Virus record (IMG/VR): IMGVR_UViG_3300005511_000083
Span: 1 to 24,318 of that record
Reading direction: 5' to 3' (one strand)
DNA from: a virus
Length of the DNA: 24,318 bases
The position numbers were made by a program, and so were the translations under genes. Below the pieces are notes generated by a model that searched no databases, was not told where the DNA came from, and saw only the letters and a list, made by a program, of their open reading frames with translations. Shown piece by piece: positions 12,724-20,021 of the stretch (its first letter is position 1; every line of letters begins with the position of its first letter).

Positions 12724-15700
12724 TGTCACTTAGGAAGATGACAGTGGATGTTGGATACAACATTTCAACGTCCCCTCTTGAAATGCTAGACAAGAGATTA
12801 AATAAGCTCTCCGGTGTAAATTCGAAGGTTTTTGACCGAATGGATGCAAGTATGGGCAAGGCTGGAAAGGCTATGCAAGGCATGGCGTCTAAGTCTTCCG
12901 ATATGACGACGGCGGTTTCAAAGTCGCAAGCAGCATCTGAACAAGCGGCAAAGGCAGCGCAGAAAGCAGCAGTGGCAAATGAAAAACTGACAAAGGCCTC
13001 TGATCGTGTTAAAGCAGCTAACGAGGCAGCGGCCAAGGCGACTGAAAAGGCGAGAGCCGCAACAGCGCGGGCGGCGGATATCGCAATGGTATCTACCAGT
13101 TCTCAAGATAAAGTAACCAAGGCGATACAACGCGCTCAGAGTGCAAATGAGAAAGCCACAACAGCGGCTGTTCGTGCTCAAAAGGCAGAAGAAAAATTCC
13201 GGATTGCTCAAGAGCAAGCGGCAGCAGCTGGTAATAGGGTTAAGCAGTCAGCTGCAAGCGTTACGGCAGCTGTTGAGAAACAATCAAAAGCAGCATCCCG
13301 CGCAGCTCAAGAAATGTCTAAGTTGCGTGACAAGTACGGTGACTTCTCAAACGGATCTTTAAAGGCACTAGATCAGCTTGATCAAGCATCGGGTAATGTT
13401 CGGGCAGCTGGCGTAGCAATGGGGGCGGCTGGCGGTATTCTGACCGCCGGGATCGGCTCGTCGATCAAATTGGCAGCAGATTTCGAGTCGTCCATGTCGC
13501 GGGTTGGCGCATTGTCCGGGGCTTCTGCCGAAGAAATGAAGCGGTTGACAGATACCGCGAAGCAACTCGGCGCCGCAACAGTATTCACGTCCAGCCAAGC
13601 AGCGGAAGGTATGCAATACCTGGCTATGGCTGGCTTCAAAACAAATGATACGATTGCGGCCATGCCGGGGTTGCTTGACACCGCAGCAGCCGGGCAAATT
13701 GACCTTGGGCGAGCAGCGGACATTACTTCCAACATCCTGACCGGATTTGGTATTGCAGCAAAGGATACAACAAAGGTAGCAGATATCCTGACCGCTACAT
13801 TCACCAACTCAAACACGGACTTGAACATGCTGGGCGATACCATGAAATATATTGCTCCTATCGCTAAAGCGTCCGGTCAGTCGCTTGAAGAGATGGCCGC
13901 AGCAACTGCGATGCTCGGTAATGCTGGTATTCAGGGCAGTGAAGCGGGTACGGCACTACGCGCAAGCATGATTCGACTTGCGAAGCCGCCAAAGGAAGCA
14001 GCGGACGTTCTAGATCAATTAGGCGTCAGCGTAGCAGATCAGGCAGGGAAGGTATTGCCGCTTTCCAATGTGGTTGGGCAGTTTGTGGAGAAGACAAAAG
14101 GTCTAACAGACGCGCAAAGATTGGCCGCAGTCTCTACAGTAGTCGGCACCGAGGCGGCAAGTGCTTTTCTCGCTCTGATGGATTCAGGGCAACCAGCGTT
14201 GGAAGGATTCCGGGGATCGCTTGAAAAGAGTGGCGGTGTCGCGAAAAGGATCGCTGACAAGCAACTCGACAACCTTAACGGGGCAATGGAAAAGGTGAAC
14301 TCCGCTATGGAAGGGGCAAAGCTTTCCATTGGTGAAACATTTATTCCAATCCTCACAAAACTAGCCGAATACGTCAATGGCTTAATTGATAAATTCAACG
14401 CATTGCCGGATGGCCTAAAACAAGGGATTGCTATTTTTGTTGCAATCGCTGGTGCGGTTCTGTTATTAGGTGGGGCTTTAACGATTCTAGTATCATTCAT
14501 TCCCAATGTTGTGGCCGGATTCAAAATGCTATCGGCAGTTCGACCAATCATCATGGGTTTATCGGGTCCGATGCTTGGAATCATTGCCGTGGTTGCTGCG
14601 GTCGCCGCAGCCGCTTATTTGATTATTAAGTATTGGAAGCCGATAACCGCGTTTTTCAAAAAACTTTGGACATCTATTTCGCAATGGTTTACGAATTCTT
14701 GGAACTCGATCTTAGGGTTCCTTACAAATACATGGAATTCAATCAAAACCACTGCCATAACCTTATGGAATTCAATCGTCAGCATGGTTATGGCGATAAT
14801 TTCACCATTCATTGAAAATATCCGAGCTTCATTCGCACGAGCTGTAAGTGGTGTCCGGATGATTTGGGAAGGGTTGAAGACTTTTTTCAGCGCCGCATGG
14901 GAAGTAATTAAGAACATCTTCTTAGGTGCAATTCTACTTATCGTTGATCTTTTCACAGGCAATTTCAGCGCAATGAAGGAGCACGCTGTACAGATTTGGG
15001 AAAATATCAAGGGAGTAATTGGACGAGCATGGGAAGGAATAAAACTCATTTTCTCCGGTACACTTGAGGCTATCAAGGGCGGCCTTGATGGAGCATGGGA
15101 AACCATTAAGACAGCAACTGAAACAACTTGGAATGGCATAAAATCTTTCTTCGAAAACACATGGAATGGCATAAAGGACATGAGCAGCAGAATATGGGAT
15201 GCGATTGTTGAGGCCATCCAAGGTGCGATTGATTGGGTAGCTAATCTGCCAAGTGAGATGTGGGAAATGGGTAAGAATGCGATACAAGGCTTTGTGGACG
15301 GTGTGAAGGGAACTGTTAGTGCTGTGGGGGATGCGGTATCGAATGTAGCGAATACCGTTAAGGATGGTATCACTGGCGCACTCGACATTCATTCGCCGTC
15401 GCGGGTGATGAAGGAACTCGGACAATACACGTCCGAGGGTTTCCAAATCGGTATCCAAGATAAGATCCCGGAAATTACGCACGCAGTGAATGGTATGGCT
15501 TCGGCTGCGACTTCGCCAGAAGTACCACAACCGGATACGCAAGGGCTTGCGCCAACATACAGTCACAGTTCCAGCCAAAGCAAAAGCATAATAGCACCAA
15601 AGATTGAAATAAAAATTGAAGGCGGCCAAGGTAATGCTAATGCAAAAGATGTAGCGCATGAAGTTGAGAAAAAGCTGGAACAGTTCTTCAAGTCATTTGG

Positions 15701-15731
15701 TATGAAAAATCCGCAGTATATCGAGGGGTGA
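12723..15731 (+). CDS. Tail tape measure protein, TP901 type
   Basis: 1002 aa, ATG 12723 in a TAATG overlap with the chaperone frame. Residues 60-200 form an Ala/Lys/Gln-rich coiled coil. The TP901 core starts near 240 (AADFESSMSRVGALSGASAEEMKRL) and runs through about 540. Two strongly hydrophobic stretches (about 568-592 and 616-637) are candidate membrane-inserting segments. From 649 to 825, Trp residues recur on a strict 11-residue register. An IHSPSRVMKELG segment (889-900) marks the conserved C-terminal part, cut or held at the baseplate in many tapes. It sets tail length and probably helps DNA entry. Confidence 0.95.
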   Translation: MSLRKMTVDVGYNISTSPLEMLDKRLNKLSGVNSKVFDRMDASMGKAGKAMQGMASKSSDMTTAVSKSQAASEQAAKAAQKAAVANEKLTKASDRVKAANEAAAKATEKARAATARAADIAMVSTSSQDKVTKAIQRAQSANEKATTAAVRAQKAEEKFRIAQEQAAAAGNRVKQSAASVTAAVEKQSKAASRAAQEMSKLRDKYGDFSNGSLKALDQLDQASGNVRAAGVAMGAAGGILTAGIGSSIKLAADFESSMSRVGALSGASAEEMKRLTDTAKQLGAATVFTSSQAAEGMQYLAMAGFKTNDTIAAMPGLLDTAAAGQIDLGRAADITSNILTGFGIAAKDTTKVADILTATFTNSNTDLNMLGDTMKYIAPIAKASGQSLEEMAAATAMLGNAGIQGSEAGTALRASMIRLAKPPKEAADVLDQLGVSVADQAGKVLPLSNVVGQFVEKTKGLTDAQRLAAVSTVVGTEAASAFLALMDSGQPALEGFRGSLEKSGGVAKRIADKQLDNLNGAMEKVNSAMEGAKLSIGETFIPILTKLAEYVNGLIDKFNALPDGLKQGIAIFVAIAGAVLLLGGALTILVSFIPNVVAGFKMLSAVRPIIMGLSGPMLGIIAVVAAVAAAAYLIIKYWKPITAFFKKLWTSISQWFTNSWNSILGFLTNTWNSIKTTAITLWNSIVSMVMAIISPFIENIRASFARAVSGVRMIWEGLKTFFSAAWEVIKNIFLGAILLIVDLFTGNFSAMKEHAVQIWENIKGVIGRAWEGIKLIFSGTLEAIKGGLDGAWETIKTATETTWNGIKSFFENTWNGIKDMSSRIWDAIVEAIQGAIDWVANLPSEMWEMGKNAIQGFVDGVKGTVSAVGDAVSNVANTVKDGITGALDIHSPSRVMKELGQYTSEGFQIGIQDKIPEITHAVNGMASAATSPEVPQPDTQGLAPTYSHSSSQSKSIIAPKIEIKIEGGQGNANAKDVAHEVEKKLEQFFKSFGMKNPQYIEG

Positions 15732-15738
15732 TAGATAC

Positions 15739-16371
15739 ATGGCGACTATCGACGGCATTAACATCCATGTGACGAGCGAGAAGCCGTCATACTCGGTTAG
15801 GGTATCTACTTACCCTATCGAGGGCGGGGCAGCAATTACGGATCACGTTGAACCACAATTAATTTCGCTGAACCTGACAGGATTGCTGGTTGGTGATGCG
15901 GCAAAAAAACGAAATGAGTTGCTTGCAAAGATGAATGCAGGGGCTACGGTCAAATATATTGGCCGTAACTCCTTTGTAAACTGCGTTATTGTCTCCTTCG
16001 AAAGCACGCACGAATACACAAACGCAGCTGGTATGGGGTTCACCATGCAATTACAGGAAATCAAAAAGGTAAAACCATTGTTCTCCAAGAAGCTACCGAA
16101 GAAGGTACAGACCATTGTCAAAGTGCTTGACAAGTCAGGGCGCAAGCAAACCAAAACGACCAAAAAGAGCAAGGGCAAAGGAAAAAGCACTAAAGGAAAA
16201 AAATCAAAGAACAAGGGTCCCACAGGGAAGAAGCACACCGTACGAGAAGGTCAAACATGGGAGGCACTTGCCTACACATATAAAGTGCCGTTAAAGACCT
16301 TGCGTTCTTGGAATCCGCAAATTCCAAAGGGAACACGACTAAAGCCGGGTATGGTTGTCATAGTCGGATAG
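15739..16371 (+). CDS. LysM-containing baseplate/tail protein (XkdP-like role)
   Basis: 210 aa, ATG 15739 after GAGGGGTGAT. Residues 1-110 form a beta-rich domain like the Dit-like N-terminal domain of contractile-tail baseplates (VSTYPIEGGAAITDHVEPQ ... LNLTGLLVGDAAKKRNEL). Residues about 137-165 are a Lys-rich linker (KKSKGKGKSTKGKKSKNKG), and residues 165-210 are a LysM domain (HTVREGQTWEALAYTYKVPLKTLRSWN). LysM binds peptidoglycan glycan chains, so it may hold the baseplate on the wall or sit inside the tube end. This occupies the place of PBSX XkdP and T4 gp53-type proteins, between tape measure and hub. Confidence 0.85.
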   Translation: MATIDGINIHVTSEKPSYSVRVSTYPIEGGAAITDHVEPQLISLNLTGLLVGDAAKKRNELLAKMNAGATVKYIGRNSFVNCVIVSFESTHEYTNAAGMGFTMQLQEIKKVKPLFSKKLPKKVQTIVKVLDKSGRKQTKTTKKSKGKGKSTKGKKSKNKGPTGKKHTVREGQTWEALAYTYKVPLKTLRSWNPQIPKGTRLKPGMVVIVG

Positions 16372-16380
16372 GGGGAATGT

Positions 16381-16707
16381 ATGGAATTCATTCCGATTGA
16401 AAAAGAGAATATACCATATCAATTTGAAATAGCGCTCGGCGTAGACCTCTTCTCGTTCGAAGTTAACTACAACGAGCGTTTTGATTTTTTTACAATTGAT
16501 CTTATCAAGGATGATGATGTTTTAGTTCAAGGTGCAAAGCTCGTATATGGTGTTCCTGTCTTCACTGGAATTGAAGATCATCGCTTCCCTGTCCCTTTAA
16601 TCATTCCATTTGATGAAGCTGGCAAGGAAACGGCTGTGACATGGGACAACTTCGGAGAAACAGTGTTCCTTTCATATGGCGAAGGAGAGGGGGAAGAGGA
16701 TGAGTGA
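16381..16707 (+). CDS. Baseplate plug protein (Pam3 gp18-like)
   Basis: 108 aa, ATG 16381 after GGGGGAATGT. The sequence follows the short all-beta baseplate plug family: ENIPYQFEIALGVDLFSFEVNYNERFDFFTIDLIKDDD and a C-terminal PVPLIIPFDEAG. In the minimal baseplate of cyanophage Pam3 this class seals the tube tip beneath the hub. An acidic Glu-rich tail at residues 101-108 overlaps the next gene's start. The assignment is from pattern and position between the LysM protein and the hub. Confidence 0.75.
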   Translation: MEFIPIEKENIPYQFEIALGVDLFSFEVNYNERFDFFTIDLIKDDDVLVQGAKLVYGVPVFTGIEDHRFPVPLIIPFDEAGKETAVTWDNFGETVFLSYGEGEGEEDE

Positions 16708-17488
16708 ATCATATGGCCGTGTTGTTGAGCTTATAGTCGGTGGGAAAACGTTGAAGACCCCTGGCTTAGAAATACATTTCGATGTGCCTTTTTCGGACAG
16801 CCCTGATCCAAATGAGGCGAGGATTGATATTTACAACCTGAGCGATAACACGATAAACAACATCGCCCATTATTCCAAGGTTGTGTTGAATGCAGGATAT
16901 AAAGGGGATGTCGGAACGATCCTATCCGGTTTCATTGCATTTTATGAAACACGGTGGGATGGTCCCGATAAAGTGACATCGTTCACCGTGCTGGATTCGG
17001 AGCCGCTGGATGAAAGAACGGTACCAAGTGTGTCCTACGCCAAAAATACGAAAGCTTCCACCATAATCAAAGACTTGATGAAGCGGGGTAAGTTGTCAGC
17101 TGCAGCAATGAATTTAGTAAAGGATGTCACATATAGCGAGGGAATGACGGTTGAAGGTTCTGTTATTGAAGCGATAAAAAGAATAGCTGATGACTGCCAG
17201 ACGTCATTCTATATTCTCAAAGGGCGCTTGTACATTCGGCCTCTCTCACAGGGCGACGCAACCAATTTTGTTCTTTCACCGAAAACAGGGCTGCTAGGCA
17301 CTCCCACCTTCTTTTCAGACGATGGTGGGGCAGGATTCCAAGCTAGGTGCTTGTTGAATCATCGGTTGGCAACCGGAAGTTTGATTACAATAGAAAGTCG
17401 TGTCGTGGAAGCTTCGATGCGAGTCCGAAGCGGGCGACACTCTTATACCGGGAGCGACTTTACAACAGAGATTGAGGCGGTGTTCTAA
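16700..17488 (+). CDS. Baseplate hub protein
   Basis: About 262 aa from ATG 16700 (GAGGGGGAAGAGG upstream); an earlier in-frame ATG 16676 lies inside the previous gene and is less likely. It resembles gp27/gpD/XkdQ-type hubs: an N-terminal beta domain (VVELIVGGKTLKTPGLEIHFDV, then NEARIDIYNL), a second domain with GDVGTILSGFIAFYETRW, a helical insert from about 105, and a final tube-like domain with SLITIESRVVEASMRVRSGRHSYTG. Hubs form the trimer linking tube to spike. The neighbours (plug before, Gp138-like spike after) strongly support it. Confidence 0.8.
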   Translation: MSESYGRVVELIVGGKTLKTPGLEIHFDVPFSDSPDPNEARIDIYNLSDNTINNIAHYSKVVLNAGYKGDVGTILSGFIAFYETRWDGPDKVTSFTVLDSEPLDERTVPSVSYAKNTKASTIIKDLMKRGKLSAAAMNLVKDVTYSEGMTVEGSVIEAIKRIADDCQTSFYILKGRLYIRPLSQGDATNFVLSPKTGLLGTPTFFSDDGGAGFQARCLLNHRLATGSLITIESRVVEASMRVRSGRHSYTGSDFTTEIEAVF

Positions 17489-17865
17489 TGGCGAAGCTTG
17501 ATGAAAGCTTGAATGGGTGGCTAGAAAACGCGCTTCGGCAGCTTCACACGTCCACTATTGGGAAAGTGGAGTCTTACGACAAGGTGCGGCGCCGGGCAAC
17601 TATTCAGCCGCTTATCATGCAAAAGATGATGGGGAAATCTCCTACGCCTCACGCTGTAATAACCGATGTGCCAGTGATGTTCCAGCGTTATGAAATAGAT
17701 GGAGCCGAAAAGGAATGTACACCAGTCTTGAAGCAAGGTGATGTGGTGTTATTGGTATGCGTGGAGCGGGCTATGGATCAAAGTCTATCCGGTAGCATGG
17801 CGTTTCCTGACTCGCGCCGGAGACATAGCCTAACGGACGCAGTAATTATCGGGGTGATAACATGA
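17488..17865 (+). CDS. Gp138-like N-terminal spike/OB-fold protein
   Basis: 125 aa, ATG 17488 sharing a base with the hub stop (TAATG). The pattern STIGKVESYDKVRRRATIQPLI, ITDVPVMFQRYEID, LKQGDVVLLVCVERAMDQSL, and a final RRHSLTDAVIIGVI is that of the Gp138 N-terminal domain, the OB-fold at the base of membrane-piercing spikes. The protein stops soon after that domain, so the beta-helix and apex of longer spikes are missing. Either this phage has a stub spike or another protein supplies the tip. Confidence 0.82.
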   Translation: MAKLDESLNGWLENALRQLHTSTIGKVESYDKVRRRATIQPLIMQKMMGKSPTPHAVITDVPVMFQRYEIDGAEKECTPVLKQGDVVLLVCVERAMDQSLSGSMAFPDSRRRHSLTDAVIIGVIT

Positions 17866-18221
17866 ATAATTTCATGTTAGACGGTACGGGCGATATCGTA
17901 ATTAGTCAGGACGATATGCAAATGGTGTCCGGTAAAGATGAAGTTATTCAGTCAGCCCGTATTATTTTGGGAACGAATCTAAATGAATGGTTTTTAGATC
18001 CGGAGGCGGGCACTGATTATGATGTTCTATTGCAGAAGCAACCGAACGAAGAGGCCATTCGTGCTGCTGTGTTTGCTGCGCTTGAGCAAGTAGAACAAAT
18101 ACAGAAGGTTGACAGCATAGAAATTAGATTCGAACGCGAAAACCGCATGCTTTATATAACTTTCTCCGCAACCGCAACAGATGGAGAGAAGATAGAAAGC
18201 GAGGTGATTATGGATGCTTGA
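17862..18221 (+). CDS. Baseplate wedge protein, gp25-like (XkdS / DUF2634 family)
   Basis: 119 aa, ATG 17862 in ATGA overlap. Features are DGTGDIVISQDDMQMVSGKDEVIQSARIILGTNLNEWFLDPEAGTDYDVLL: the 'E-x-x-Q-x-x-x-I-x-L-x-T-x-x-x-E-W-F-L-D-P-x-x-G' signature of gp25/W/XkdS proteins. It joins the sheath base to the wedge and triggers contraction. The C-terminal half is a beta strand pair with MLYITFSATATDG. The next gene (gpJ-like) overlaps by 8 bases. Strong call. Confidence 0.92.
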   Translation: MNNFMLDGTGDIVISQDDMQMVSGKDEVIQSARIILGTNLNEWFLDPEAGTDYDVLLQKQPNEEAIRAAVFAALEQVEQIQKVDSIEIRFERENRMLYITFSATATDGEKIESEVIMDA

Positions 18222-19371
18222 TGAAAAGGGCTTCAAGCGTATGCGGTACAGTGATCTAATGGAGCAAATGGAGGAACAGGCTCGGGCGAAGTATGGGGAA
18301 ACGGTGAATACTTCGGCACTATCTCCGCTTGGGATGATCTTGCGCATATTCGCATTCTTTTTAGCTTACGTATGGCAGGGAGCAGAACAAGTGTATTATA
18401 GCGGTTACCGAGATACCGCCACTGGTGTATCGCTTGATAGAATTGCTCCATTAGTGGGCATCAAACGATTCCAAGAACAGTTTTCATACGGGGAAGTGTC
18501 ATTCGTGGGCACTCCTGGATATACGATCTATGAAGGAACAGTGCTCGGGACGACATCGGGCAAATATTTTAATCTCACGGATGATATCACACTTGATGAT
18601 ACAGGCCGGGGCGTTGGTGAAATTATGGCACAAGAGCCGGGCAGCGGATGGAACGTAGCGACCGGAACAGTGACCATGTTGCTTAATCCTGACACAAATA
18701 TTATGAGCATCACAAACGAGCGCCCAACCGCTGGAGGGAGAGAAAGGGAAACAGACTCGGAGTTCCGCACGAGATTCCAACTATCTGTGGCCGGTGGCGG
18801 CGCTGCATCGGTGGATGCTTTGCGAGGGGCTTTGTTGCGGCTACCCAGCGTCCGGGCGGTCGCCGTCATTGAAAATAGCTCACTTACAACTGATGTAGCA
18901 GGTAGACCGGGGAAGTCGTTCCAGTGTTATGTGCTTGGCGGGGACGAACAGGAAATAGCGAACACCATCTTTGCAACAAAGGCAGGGGGAATAGAGGCGC
19001 ACGGGGATATAATCTGTGATGTAACTGACGTTGCTGGCTACATTCATAAAGTGAAATTTAGCCGTGCAGAAGAAGTTCCTATGGATGTGAAAGTAAAGAT
19101 AAAACGAACATTCGAATTTCCGGCTGATGGGATAGAGAAGGTGAAAACTGAAATAGTCCAATACATCGGCGGCGAATTCGACGGCAAATATTACAATGGC
19201 CTTTCCATGGGTGCTGATGTGGTCTACAACAAACTAATTAGTGCGTTGTACAAAGTGCCAGGCATAGATGATGTTGAGTTGCTATTGAGGGGCGCCGTCA
19301 AAAATGTTGATATAGCACCACATCAAGTGGCGAGGATCAAAGATGTCGACATAGAGGTGTCTTATGTTTAG
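18214..19371 (+). CDS. Baseplate wedge protein J (XkdT-like)
   Basis: 385 aa, ATG 18214 after GAGGTGATTATGG, overlapping the previous gene. Typical Baseplate_J (PF04865) features: a helical N-terminus, AYVWQGAEQVYYSGYRDTATGVSLDRIAPLVGIKR (about 46-80), a beta domain from 90-150, NERPTAGGRERETDSEFRTRFQLSVAGGGAASVDALRGALLRLPSVRAVAVIEN (167-220), and a C-terminal MGADVVYNKLISALYKVPGIDDVELLL. It forms the wedge ring around the hub together with gp25 and gpI. Length is normal. Confidence 0.95.
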   Translation: MLDEKGFKRMRYSDLMEQMEEQARAKYGETVNTSALSPLGMILRIFAFFLAYVWQGAEQVYYSGYRDTATGVSLDRIAPLVGIKRFQEQFSYGEVSFVGTPGYTIYEGTVLGTTSGKYFNLTDDITLDDTGRGVGEIMAQEPGSGWNVATGTVTMLLNPDTNIMSITNERPTAGGRERETDSEFRTRFQLSVAGGGAASVDALRGALLRLPSVRAVAVIENSSLTTDVAGRPGKSFQCYVLGGDEQEIANTIFATKAGGIEAHGDIICDVTDVAGYIHKVKFSRAEEVPMDVKVKIKRTFEFPADGIEKVKTEIVQYIGGEFDGKYYNGLSMGADVVYNKLISALYKVPGIDDVELLLRGAVKNVDIAPHQVARIKDVDIEVSYV

Positions 19372-20011
19372 TTTTAGTTTTAAGGACATGCTAAACCGAT
19401 TTACTGATGCCTATAACAAAAATCCTAACAGCAATTTAGGAAAGCTTGTTTCTATCCTCCATACACAATTGCAAAGTGTAGAACAAACATTAGTAAAAGT
19501 TGATGAGTGGCGTGATTTGGATAAAGCGCAAGGTACGACATTAGACAGGATAGGAGAAAATGTGGTGCAGCCCCGAGGCGCGGCAAGTGATGAGGTATAC
19601 CGTATACTGCTGAAATCAAAAGTAGCTCGTAACCTATCGAAAACAGATGTAAACACCATTATCGAGGTACTAGCCTTGGCTCTGGATTGTGATTATTCAG
19701 ACATTAGAATTGAAGAGAAATTCGAGGATTCTAATGAACCGGAACCAGCCGCGCTTTCATTGCTCCGAGTTCCAATAGCACGCCTAAATGAAGTTGGTTT
19801 GTCACCCTACCAGTTCGCACAAATAATACAAAAAACAGTGGCGGCTGGTGTAAGAGTGGCTCAAATTGATTTGTCTGGAACGTTCCTGTTGGCATCGAAA
19901 AGAGCTGAGGTAGAAAAAGATAAATTCGGTCTATCGAATGTTGAAATGACGGTTGGCGGTACGCTTGGGACGGTATTTGTGCCGGGCAACGATTACGAGT
20001 TACCGATCTAG
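19364..20011 (+). CDS. Baseplate wedge / tail protein I (DUF2612 or gp48-like)
   Basis: 215 aa, ATG 19364 overlapping the gpJ stop by 8 bases. The core reads AYNKNPNSNLGKLVSILHTQLQSVEQTLVKVDEWRDLDKAQGTTLDRIGENVVQPRGAASDEVYRILLKSKVARNLSKTD, the arrangement of DUF2612-type proteins ('lD.iGe.v...R....De.Yr..lk.ki..n.s..t'). It follows gpJ in the order seen in P2 (J-I), Mu (gp47-gp48) and PBSX (XkdT-XkdU). It links wedges to fibres. The fine family (DUF2612 or DUF2313) cannot be settled by eye. Confidence 0.83.
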   Translation: MFSFSFKDMLNRFTDAYNKNPNSNLGKLVSILHTQLQSVEQTLVKVDEWRDLDKAQGTTLDRIGENVVQPRGAASDEVYRILLKSKVARNLSKTDVNTIIEVLALALDCDYSDIRIEEKFEDSNEPEPAALSLLRVPIARLNEVGLSPYQFAQIIQKTVAAGVRVAQIDLSGTFLLASKRAEVEKDKFGLSNVEMTVGGTLGTVFVPGNDYELPI

Positions 20012-20021
20012 GAGGGATAGC

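Noticed and set aside
14615-15388. Long minus-strand open frame (257 codons)
   Set aside because: It mirrors the repetitive coding pattern of the tape measure gene, has no ribosome binding site or family pattern, and lies wholly inside a certain gene.
19953-20021. Upstream extension of the tail fibre frame
   Set aside because: Lies inside the previous gene, lacks a ribosome binding site, and the conserved anchor motif starts after ATG 20022.
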